A DNA stretch of 15,940 nt from Fibrobacteraceae bacterium (GTDB lineage: Bacteria; Fibrobacterota; Fibrobacteria; Fibrobacterales; Fibrobacteraceae). Positions 7,744-14,327 of the stretch are shown piece after piece (position 1 is the first letter of the stretch; every line of letters begins with the position of its first letter). The position numbers and the translations under genes are program-made. The DNA lies in assembly GCA_021443045.1 (NCBI GenBank), contig JABUUT010000020.1, positions 2,139 through 18,078 of the forward strand. Direction: 5' to 3'. Under the pieces are notes generated by a model. It made no database searches and was not told the origin of the DNA. It saw only the letters and a program-made list of their open reading frames with translations.

Positions 7744-9096
7744 ATGAACCAAACTATCGTAGCTCCGATGACTCCTTCAGGCGTTAGCGCTGTCGCCGCT
7801 ATTCGAGTGAGCGGAACAAAGGTGCGCCATGTCGTGCACGCCTTGTTTGGTGAGTTTGCCGAAAAAAGTTTGCAGTCGCACAAAGCTAAATTGGCTACGG
7901 CAAAGGATCCCGGAACGGGAGAAACGATCGATAGTCTGCTATATCTATTCTTTGAGGGTCCCAACTCCTATACTGGCGAAGATGTCTTGGAATTGTATCC
8001 GCATGGGAATCCCTTGATTGTTAAGGAACTTTTGACGGTCATTCGAAGAATTGATGGGGTTCGCCTGGCACATCCAGGTGAATTTACTCGTCGTTCATTT
8101 TTGAATGGAAAAATGGATTTGGTGCAGGCGGAGTCTGTTGCCGAAGTGATTCATAGTGCAAATCGTGCCGAACTCAAAAATGCGCATCGCCTGCTGAAAG
8201 GTGTCCTATCGCGCCAAATTGAAGAACTGACAAAAAATGTCCTGGATATTTCGGCCCGTTTGGAACTGGATGTGGATTTTGCCGAAGAAGAAGCAGATCC
8301 CGACTACGGCTCGTGGCAAAATAAAATTTTGGTCATTAGAGAACATATTCAAAAAATGATTCGTTCGTTCAAGAATCATTCGCAAAACGCAAGCCTCCCG
8401 CTGGTCGTGATTTATGGTGCACCCAATGCGGGCAAGTCAAGTCTGGTGAACGCTCTCCTTGGTGAAGACCGTATTCTTGTAAGTGAAATCGCCGGCACTA
8501 CTCGGGACTTTGTTGAAGTTCGCTTGCTGCTCGATAATGGTGAAATCCGTTTGATTGACACTGCGGGAATTTCGGAAAATCCGCAAAATGAACTAGATGC
8601 CTTGGGTATGCAAAAGTCCAAAGAAATTCTTGAAGAAGCCAGTCTCAGAATTTACGTGCTTGATTCTTCAAAGGAAATTTCTGCGGAAGAATGTGAAAAA
8701 ATAAAGGATGCCCTTGACCGTGATGCGATAGTTCTGCTTAGCAAATCAGATATTGCGGTGGCAAACGAACTTGAACTGCATCGCAATATGATTGCTGTTT
8801 CTGCAAAAACAAATGAGGGTATAGACAAATTAACGTCTGCTCTAAATAAAAGGTTGTTTGCCGAAATCAATGATTCTGAAGATTTGTGGATTACGAGTGA
8901 ACGTGAAAAAGATGCTCTTGAAGAAGCCCTTCAAGGTGTCGATAGGGCGCTGTCGCAATTGCGGAAAAATCCGCAGGTCGAGCTGATTGCCTTTGAAATG
9001 CAGGTCGTTCGGCGTGCGCTCCAAACTATAACGGGTGAAATTTCATCCGAAGATGTTTTACAATCAATCTTTGCGGGGTTCTGCATTGGGAAATGA
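7744..9096 (+). CDS. mnmE: tRNA modification GTPase MnmE (TrmE)
   Basis: A 450-residue GTPase that, with MnmG, adds the carboxymethylaminomethyl group to uridine 34 of certain tRNAs, using a folate-derived one-carbon unit. The N-terminal tetrahydrofolate-binding domain covers about 1-118 (starts QTIVAPMTPSGVSAVAAIRVSG). A helical domain contains the G domain (about 218-375): G1 GAPNAGKSS (225-233), G2 GTTRD (251-255), G3 DTAG (272-275). The G4 position reads SKSD (333-336) instead of the usual NKxD. The protein ends with the diagnostic FCIGK, whose cysteine is essential in the family. The length is standard. The gene is divergent from the epimerase, and its 3' end overlaps the transporter gene. 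Confidence 0.98.
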   Translation: MNQTIVAPMTPSGVSAVAAIRVSGTKVRHVVHALFGEFAEKSLQSHKAKLATAKDPGTGETIDSLLYLFFEGPNSYTGEDVLELYPHGNPLIVKELLTVIRRIDGVRLAHPGEFTRRSFLNGKMDLVQAESVAEVIHSANRAELKNAHRLLKGVLSRQIEELTKNVLDISARLELDVDFAEEEADPDYGSWQNKILVIREHIQKMIRSFKNHSQNASLPLVVIYGAPNAGKSSLVNALLGEDRILVSEIAGTTRDFVEVRLLLDNGEIRLIDTAGISENPQNELDALGMQKSKEILEEASLRIYVLDSSKEISAEECEKIKDALDRDAIVLLSKSDIAVANELELHRNMIAVSAKTNEGIDKLTSALNKRLFAEINDSEDLWITSEREKDALEEALQGVDRALSQLRKNPQVELIAFEMQVVRRALQTITGEISSEDVLQSIFAGFCIGK

Positions 9097-9949
9097 ATTA
9101 CTGAGTGTCGTCGGTGTTCTGATAGGCGTGTTTGCTTTTGGAACTTACATGGTACCTCTCAAAAAGTATCATGATTTTTCCTCGTGGTCGTTCCTTGTAG
9201 CCATGTCAATTGGCGCCGCCCTCTGTTCGGTAGGAATCGCGGTTGTCAAGGATTGTGTCACCCTCAATGTCGTGGGGCTTGCCTGCGGTGCGTTATGGGT
9301 CGTTGGCGGAGCGCTGTGTTTCTGGGCTGTACAGGCCGAACGCGATTTAGCCGGTACCGGACTTAGGTCGATGTGTGTTAGCATCCTGCTTTCCTTTATC
9401 AGTGGAGTGACCATCTTTAGGGAGCCGTCGTTACTCTATTTCTCAATCCCTGCCATCGCCTGCATGCTGGGTGGCATTTTGTTGCAGGCGCCCAAAGGCC
9501 AGCACGTTCTTAGGAACTGGCGTTCATTGAGTTCGGGGGCCATTTTTGGCACGTACCTGATTCCGATGAAATTGAGTGGCATTCGTGATGACGATTTCTT
9601 GCTGCCATTTGCTGTTGGCATCTGTATAACAAGCATTGTTCTTGTCTTGATTCTGAATCTCAAGCGAAAGAAAACGTTGGAGTTCAAGACCGTTCCAGTG
9701 CTTTTTTCGCTTGGGGCGGGCGTGCTTTGGATGTTTGGAACTTTGGCCATTTTTTGGGCCGTTGCCGAAGATGGCCTGTTCGGTTATGCAATCGGATACC
9801 CCTTGCTTCAACTGAATTTGGTTGTCAACCAGATGTGGGGCATACTCGCTTTTGGTGAATATGCAACTCGTCATGAACGCGTCAAATTGGCACTCTCGAC
9901 GGTTGTCATACTGCTTGGAGCCGTACTTCTAACCATTTCTAAAGGCTAA
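9086..9949 (+). CDS. GRP-family (glucose/ribose porter, DMT superfamily) sugar transporter
   Basis: An inner-membrane protein with about ten hydrophobic helices, resembling the glucose/ribose porter (GRP/GlcU-like) family of the drug/metabolite transporter superfamily. Supporting stretches are the first helix with GVFAFGTYMVPLK, a repeat-like counterpart in the second half (SGAIFGTYLIPMK), and IGYPLLQLNLVVNQMWGILAFGE near the end. The two GTYxxPxK copies reflect the internal duplication typical of the superfamily. Substrate unknown; a monosaccharide is the family-based guess. The start is uncertain. The frame is open from 9035 (GTG) and has an ATG at 9053. The TTG at 9086 is preferred because GGGG (9075-9078) sits 7 bases upstream and the protein then begins at the first helix. 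Any of these starts overlaps the mnmE end, so the two genes are probably co-transcribed. Confidence 0.8.
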   Translation: MGNELLSVVGVLIGVFAFGTYMVPLKKYHDFSSWSFLVAMSIGAALCSVGIAVVKDCVTLNVVGLACGALWVVGGALCFWAVQAERDLAGTGLRSMCVSILLSFISGVTIFREPSLLYFSIPAIACMLGGILLQAPKGQHVLRNWRSLSSGAIFGTYLIPMKLSGIRDDDFLLPFAVGICITSIVLVLILNLKRKKTLEFKTVPVLFSLGAGVLWMFGTLAIFWAVAEDGLFGYAIGYPLLQLNLVVNQMWGILAFGEYATRHERVKLALSTVVILLGAVLLTISKG

Positions 9950-9990
9950 AAAACGCTCCTAATCCGCTATCAAACAAGACGCTTCCGCTA

Positions 9991-10006
9991 AAAATTTCTA
10001 TCTTTG
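9991..10006 (+). promoter_or_regulatory. Putative promoter of the aldolase-like gene
   Basis: AAAATTTCTATCTTTG contains TATCTTTG (9999-10006), an exact TAnnTTTG match. It shares AAATTTCTAT with both arms of the epimerase/mnmE promoter. Transcription would start about 10013, giving a leader of roughly 37 bases to the ATG at 10050. Confidence 0.5.
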
Positions 10007-10022
10007 CGCGCGAACAATGAAC

Positions 10023-10037
10023 CGCCGGTTACCGGCG
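10023..10037 (+). promoter_or_regulatory. GC-rich hairpin in the leader of the aldolase-like gene
   Basis: CGCCGG (10023-10028), loop TTA, CCGGCG (10032-10037) form a perfect 6-bp GC-only stem ending four bases before the Shine-Dalgarno GAGG (10041-10044). In the mRNA it could protect the 5' end or influence ribosome access. Its length is too short for a recognised riboswitch class. Confidence 0.4.
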
Positions 10038-10049
10038 AATGAGGTTGAA

Positions 10050-10991
10050 ATGTACTACGAAAGCATTAAGGTTTTAGACTGCACCATCCGCGATGGCGGC
10101 CTGGTCAATAAGCACGACTTCTCTTTGGAGTTCGTCCGTCGCCTCTATACGCTTCTCTCTGCCGCTGGTGTGGACTATATGGAAATGGGTTACAAGAACT
10201 CGCCCGAACTTTTTGACCCTAAGGAATACGGTCCTTGGAAGTTCTGCGAAGATGACCTGCTCTGGAAGGTGAAGGACGGCATCGAAAGCAAGATAAAGAT
10301 GGCCGTGATGGCCGATGTGGGCCGCGTGAACATGGATGCCGTGAAGCCGGCCTCCGAAAGCCCCTACCAGATGTTCCGCGTGGCTTCTTACGTGAAGAAC
10401 ATCGACAAGGGTATCGAAATGGTGAACGCCTTCCACGACATGGGATACGAAACCACTTTGAACATTATGGCTGTAAGTCGCGACCGCGGCCCGGAACTGG
10501 ACGAAGCATTGCACCAGGTCAACGAAGAATGCAAGGCCAACGTGCTCTACTTGGTGGATTCCTTTGGCGCATTCTATCAGGAAGACATTGACAAGGAAAT
10601 CAAGCGTTACATGGGTATTGTGAAGAATAAGCAGTTTGGTTTCCATGGCCACAACAACCAGCAGTTGGCCTTTAGCAACACCATTCAAGCTATTATCAAC
10701 CGTGTGGACTTCTTGGACGGTTCTGTTTCTGGCATGGGCCGCGGTGCGGGCAACTGCACCACCGAACTTTTGCTCAGCTTCCTCAAGAACCCCAAGTACG
10801 ACTTGCGTCCAGTTCTTGATGCCATTCAGGAATTGTTCCTGCCTCTGCAGAGCAAATACGAATGGGGCTACATTATTCCTCAGATGATTACGGGCATGCT
10901 GAACCGTCACCCACAAGACGCCATTGCTGTTCGCAAGACCGAAGACAAGGACGAATACCGCAAGTTCTACAACCACATGATGAACGACTAG
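10050..10991 (+). CDS. HMGL-like/DRE-TIM metal-dependent aldolase-type protein
   Basis: A 313-residue TIM-barrel enzyme of the pyruvate carboxyltransferase-like (HMG-CoA lyase, isopropylmalate synthase, 4-hydroxy-2-oxovalerate aldolase) superfamily, which makes or breaks C-C bonds at a divalent metal. Family signatures: LDCTIRDGG (9-17, catalytic R14 and metal-binding D15), metal ligands H199 and H201 in FHGHNN, and a glycine-rich GMGRGAGN near 228-235. It lacks the regulatory C-terminal domain of isopropylmalate synthase. The closest style is the MhpE/DmpG-like aldolase group, but the true substrate is unknown and no dehydrogenase partner is adjacent. The ATG at 10050 has GAGG five bases upstream; an ATG at 10017 would add 11 residues. 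Codon use is strongly biased: I see a single AAA among about 23 lysine codons, which suggests high expression. Confidence 0.85.
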   Translation: MYYESIKVLDCTIRDGGLVNKHDFSLEFVRRLYTLLSAAGVDYMEMGYKNSPELFDPKEYGPWKFCEDDLLWKVKDGIESKIKMAVMADVGRVNMDAVKPASESPYQMFRVASYVKNIDKGIEMVNAFHDMGYETTLNIMAVSRDRGPELDEALHQVNEECKANVLYLVDSFGAFYQEDIDKEIKRYMGIVKNKQFGFHGHNNQQLAFSNTIQAIINRVDFLDGSVSGMGRGAGNCTTELLLSFLKNPKYDLRPVLDAIQELFLPLQSKYEWGYIIPQMITGMLNRHPQDAIAVRKTEDKDEYRKFYNHMMND

Positions 10992-11184
10992 CGATTGGTG
11001 GTTGGTAAACGGTTATCCGTTATCGGTAGTTGTTGCTAAGGCCCTGAGTCATTCTATCGGCACTTCGTGCCGATAGAATCCATGGTCGCTTTCGGTAAAC
11101 GTTGGCTGGAGGCATGTCCATAAAGGGCTTTTATACCAGCCTCCCTCTTATCCTCCATTACATATTTCCTGATATAGATGTTTG
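10992..11184. repeat. Palindrome-rich intergenic stretch between aldolase-like gene and recD2
   Basis: The stretch separates two converging genes and holds three inverted repeats. (1) AACGG/CCGTT at 11008-11021. (2) A perfect 13-bp stem ATTCTATCGGCAC (11051-11063), loop TTC, with its complement at 11067-11079. (3) GGCTGG (11104-11109) with CCAGCC (11136-11141). The strong stem has no T tract on either side, so it is not a classical terminator and looks more like a REP-type palindrome. The octamer GGTAAACG occurs on both sides of it (11004-11011 and 11094-11101). No gene is apparent. Confidence 0.6.
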
Positions 11185-13386
11185 CTATAGCCCAGTTGGT
11201 GTTATGGAAGAATTTGTTATTCGTTCGGTGAGTTTGGTGTATCGCCGTGAGGTGCGGTTGTTGCGCACTGCCTGGTGGAATGCTCCGGGGGCCGAGAGTA
11301 TCCATACATGACCCTTGGCTCGTGTTACGGCGGTGTATATTAAATTTCTTTGGAGCATGTTGTAGTGGCTGCTGTCTAAAATCACGATAACGGCGGGGTA
11401 TTCACTGCCTTGGCTCTTGTGAATGGTGGAGGCGTATGCCAGGGTTACCTGGTCCATTTCATCAAATTCATATTCCACATTTCGCAAATCGTAGGCTATG
11501 GTCACCTTTTGCTTTGCCTTGTCTATGCGGGACACGAATCCGATGTCTCCATTAAAAATGACTTTATCGTAGTTGTTCTTCAACTGCATTACGCGATCGC
11601 CTACACTAAAGTTCATTCCCAAAATTTTTTGGCGGGGCACATCGGGGTTTAGCAGGTCTTGCAAAAATCCGTTAAGTTCGTGAATGCCCATGGGGCCCTT
11701 GCGCATGGGAGTAAGGATTTGCAAGTCCTGCCGCAAATCCAGCGTTTGCAAGTCCATTTTTTTGTTGATGCCTCCAAGGAGCAGGTCTTTTACTAATTCT
11801 TTGCCTTCTTCTGGAGTTTCGTAGGGAATAAAGTGAAAGTTGGGGCCTTCGATGGGGGTGGGTAAAAGTCCTGCGTTAATGCGGGCGGCCTTGCTGGCAA
11901 TGTCGTTGTCGCCGGCCTGCCTAAAAATATGTTCCAGCTTGATGGAGGGAATTTCTTCCACACGCAGCAGGTCGTTCAACACATTGCCAGGACCAACGCT
12001 GGGCAGCTGGTCCTTGTCGCCTACCAGAACGATGCGGGCTCGGTCTGGTACGGCGTCTAGCAAAGCCGCCGAGAGCCACACATCTACCATGCTAAACTCA
12101 TCTACAATTAGCAAGTCGCACAAAAGTCGGGAGTCTGCATTTTTACCAAATTTTTTTGTAACGGGGTCTACTTCCAGTAGTCGGTGTATTGTTCGGGCTT
12201 CCACTCCGCTTAACGTTCCCATCCGTTTTGCGGCACGCCCGGTGGGTGCTGTTAGCATCACCACTTCGTCCAGTTTTTGGGCCAGGTGGAGAATCCCTTT
12301 TAGAATGGTTGTTTTTCCTGTTCCCGGCCCACCTGTTATAATTGAAATTTTGTGGCACAAGGCCATGGCAATGGCCTTTCTTTGAATGGGGTCAAAAGCA
12401 AAGTTTTGTCTCCGTTCAAAATCAACCAGTTCCCTGTCAAAGTTCTCCATTATGGGCAATTTGGTGTACATGCGAAATCGGATGTTCTCTGCAATGTTTT
12501 CTTCGGCCCTGTAGATAAAGGGGTAATAGCAGTCGTCCCCCTCGGTTAAAATTCTTTTTTGACTACAAAGGTTGTCAAAGCCATTGAGAATTCCGTTAAT
12601 GGCATCATCATCGTTGGTGCCAAAGCGTAGGTTGCGAAAGGTGTTGTTTAAAAGTTCTCGCCTGGGTAGGTACACGTGTCCTTCGCCCATGGAGGCTTCC
12701 TGCAAGGTGTACAAGAGAGCGGCTTCTATGCGAAGGGGAGAATCTTTGGCGATACCAACCTTTAAGGCTATTTCGTCGGCCTTGACAAACCCGATGCTGT
12801 ATATTTCTTCGCACAACATGTAGGGGTTTTCGCGAATTTTTTCAATGGTGGATTCTCCGTAGCCCATCCACAATTTTTTTGCTGCTGTTCCCGTTATCCC
12901 GTGGCTGTACAGGAATAGCATGGTGGCTCTGCCCCGTCTGTTTTCTTGCCACCGAGCCATGAATAGCTCCACTTTTTTAGGGCCAAATCCTTTTATTTTT
13001 TTGGCAATAGACAATTCGCTTATGCGACTGCGAAATTCATCGGGGTGGTTGTCTAAAATTTCGGACAATGACTCTCCAAAAATTTCGACTAAGTTTTCGG
13101 CTGTTTTCTGACCAATGCCTGGAAAATTTCCGTTGGCCAAATAGTCTACCATGTTGTTGGTTGGGTTTTCTTTTAGCTCAAAAGAAATACAAGAAAACTG
13201 CTGGCCAAATTTTGGATGCCTTGTCCAGTTTCCTTCCAAAATCAAGTTGTCACCCACATTCAGTTCCGGAAAAATGCCGGTAACAACGGTTGCCTTCTGA
13301 TTTTCATTTTCTGTAACCCTCAGAACGGAAAAACCATTTTGGGGGTTGTAGAAGGTGACTTTTTTTACTGTAACTTCCAATTTCAT
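11185..13386 (-). CDS. recD2: RecD2-type ATP-dependent DNA helicase
   Basis: A 733-residue superfamily 1B 5'-3' DNA helicase of the RecD2/TraA-like type, found without RecBC and involved in DNA repair or replication-fork maintenance. Order of parts: N-terminal OB-like region (1-70); helix-hairpin-helix segment (about 80-150, FPGIGQKTAENL and IKGFGPKKVE); motor with Q-like motif FDPIQRKAI (331-339), Walker A GGPGTGKTT (352-360), Walker B IVDEFSMVD with D429/E430, and GDKDQLPSVGPG (456-467). Motif V is IHKSQGSEYPAV (655-666) and motif VI is YTAVTRAK (684-691). Length is as expected for RecD2. The frame is open 12 codons upstream of the ATG at 13386, but the RecD2-like sequence starts at MKLEVTVKKV. 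That start has no Shine-Dalgarno and a promoter box 8 bases away. No recB or recC is in view. Confidence 0.95.
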   Translation of the reverse strand: MKLEVTVKKVTFYNPQNGFSVLRVTENENQKATVVTGIFPELNVGDNLILEGNWTRHPKFGQQFSCISFELKENPTNNMVDYLANGNFPGIGQKTAENLVEIFGESLSEILDNHPDEFRSRISELSIAKKIKGFGPKKVELFMARWQENRRGRATMLFLYSHGITGTAAKKLWMGYGESTIEKIRENPYMLCEEIYSIGFVKADEIALKVGIAKDSPLRIEAALLYTLQEASMGEGHVYLPRRELLNNTFRNLRFGTNDDDAINGILNGFDNLCSQKRILTEGDDCYYPFIYRAEENIAENIRFRMYTKLPIMENFDRELVDFERRQNFAFDPIQRKAIAMALCHKISIITGGPGTGKTTILKGILHLAQKLDEVVMLTAPTGRAAKRMGTLSGVEARTIHRLLEVDPVTKKFGKNADSRLLCDLLIVDEFSMVDVWLSAALLDAVPDRARIVLVGDKDQLPSVGPGNVLNDLLRVEEIPSIKLEHIFRQAGDNDIASKAARINAGLLPTPIEGPNFHFIPYETPEEGKELVKDLLLGGINKKMDLQTLDLRQDLQILTPMRKGPMGIHELNGFLQDLLNPDVPRQKILGMNFSVGDRVMQLKNNYDKVIFNGDIGFVSRIDKAKQKVTIAYDLRNVEYEFDEMDQVTLAYASTIHKSQGSEYPAVIVILDSSHYNMLQRNLIYTAVTRAKGHVWILSAPGAFHQAVRNNRTSRRYTKLTERITNSSITPTGL

Positions 13387-13394
13387 CGCTGCAC

Positions 13395-13423
13395 AAAATA
13401 GCAATGTTTTGTTAGGTGCCAAA
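13395..13423 (-). promoter_or_regulatory. Putative promoter of recD2 with both -33-like and -7-like boxes
   Basis: On the minus strand TTTG (13423 to 13420), a 19-base spacer and TATTTTG (13400 to 13394) reproduce the arrangement known for Bacteroidetes vegetative promoters. The ATG at 13386 follows after only a few more bases, so the transcript would begin at or next to the start codon. Confidence 0.45.
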
Positions 13424-13432
13424 CCTTAGCTT

Positions 13433-13450
13433 AAAATAATACTTTATTTT
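13433..13450. promoter_or_regulatory. AT-only inverted repeat between divergent recD2 and deacetylase-like gene
   Basis: AAAATAA (13433-13439), TACT, TTATTTT (13444-13450) form a perfect 7-bp inverted repeat in the middle of the divergent promoter region. It may be an operator or an AT-rich upstream element, but low complexity makes chance a real possibility. Confidence 0.25.
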
Positions 13451-13483
13451 TACTCTATTCCCAGAGTCATTTTGTTCATTTTG

Positions 13484-13491
13484 TATATTTA
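13484..13491 (+). promoter_or_regulatory. Putative promoter box of the deacetylase-like/acyl-CoA synthetase unit
   Basis: TATATTTA resembles TAnnTTTG and lies 33 bases upstream of the GTG at 13525. The implied leader is about 28 bases and contains an ATG (13511) that opens a seven-codon frame overlapping the GTG start. Confidence 0.4.
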
Positions 13492-13524
13492 GACAGAATC
13501 ATAACTAACCATGACGGTATCATT

Positions 13525-14295
13525 GTGGAAATAAATAAGGATATAGCGGATTTAGAGGCTGCAGAGGTTCGCAGGAATAAAAGAAAAAAATATGTGCTGT
13601 GCTATCACAACCTTACTGTAAAGAACTGCAAGCGGGCGTCTGCCCAAATTCGCAGGCTGGCTGAAGCGGTTGGTGGTCCTATCTCTATTGCCGTAGTGCC
13701 CTCTATTGGCGGCGTTCCTGAATCCGAGGCTGAATTTTTCCGTGATGAAGTGGAAAAGTTTATTGCCGAGGGTTATGAGATTCTTATTCATGGTGCTCGT
13801 CACCGTGCCGACCTTTTTGTAAAGCGTGATCCCTTGGGCAAGATTGCACTCACGCTTTCGCACAATAGTGCTGAATTTGCGGGGCTCAGTAAGAAACTTT
13901 CTCAAGCTCTTTTAGATCGCAGTCTGGCCTTGTGGAATTCCCATGGTTTGGGCAAGGCTTCTGGCTTTGTTCCTCCCACCTGGATTGCCAACAAGTTCTT
14001 AAAGCGTCAAGCCTTGGAACAGTTTGAAAATTACGAGGATTTGTTCAACATTTATAGAAAAAGGGAAAAGGGTGTAAAAACCATTGGTTCTCCTTTGTTT
14101 ACTTTCTCTATTCTGCCTTTGTTTTTAATGGGGCTTTATATGGCCATTGCCTGCATTGCATTTGCTCTGCCCTTTGGAACTCCTCGCCTAGTTATTCACA
14201 CCAAAGATTACCGAGTTATAGGTGAAAAACGCCTTTTGGGAATGGTTCGTTTTGCAGCGGCCATGCGCGAAAGGGTTATGTATCGAGATTTGTAG
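13525..14295 (+). CDS. DUF2334-like putative polysaccharide deacetylase superfamily protein
   Basis: A 256-residue protein resembling the DUF2334 branch of the NodB/polysaccharide deacetylase superfamily. Visible features: KYVLCYHNLT (22-31) at the first strand, IAVVPSIGGVPE (55-66), the histidine pair in LIHGARHRADLF (H89, H93) that would bind metal, GFVPPTWIANK (147-157), and RLVIHTKD (221-228) at the position of the late catalytic histidine. The usual first-strand Asp dyad is not evident. A hydrophobic segment (about 194-216) could be a membrane anchor or a buried strand/helix. No signal peptide is seen, so it is probably cytoplasmic or membrane-associated. The only initiation codon upstream of the conserved region is the GTG at 13525, with a weak ribosome site. 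It lies 32 bases before the synthetase gene and is presumably co-transcribed with it. Confidence 0.7.
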   Translation: MEINKDIADLEAAEVRRNKRKKYVLCYHNLTVKNCKRASAQIRRLAEAVGGPISIAVVPSIGGVPESEAEFFRDEVEKFIAEGYEILIHGARHRADLFVKRDPLGKIALTLSHNSAEFAGLSKKLSQALLDRSLALWNSHGLGKASGFVPPTWIANKFLKRQALEQFENYEDLFNIYRKREKGVKTIGSPLFTFSILPLFLMGLYMAIACIAFALPFGTPRLVIHTKDYRVIGEKRLLGMVRFAAAMRERVMYRDL

Positions 14296-14327
14296 ATCAT
14301 TGAACTTTAAAACCATGAGATTGACGG

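Noticed and set aside
10074..10976. 300-codon minus-strand open frame opposite the aldolase-like gene
   Set aside because: It mirrors the strongly biased codon use of the plus-strand gene, and the translation is rich in His/Val with no family features.
10992..11040. Possible tandem repeat or CRISPR-like array (GTTATC, CGTTATC, GGTAG)
   Set aside because: There are only two imperfect short units, with no regular spacers and no cas genes nearby.
11051..11079. Intrinsic terminator for the aldolase-like gene or recD2
   Set aside because: The stem is strong, but neither side has a run of T, so it was recorded as a REP-like palindrome instead.
11054..11305. Possible small minus-strand gene across the palindromic intergenic stretch
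   Set aside because: Half of it overlaps the recD2 3' end in another frame and the rest translates a palindrome; no ribosome site.
11840..12385. 181-codon plus-strand frame opposite the recD2 motor domain
   Set aside because: It is antisense to Walker A/B coding sequence and is low-complexity Ser/Pro-rich, a typical shadow.
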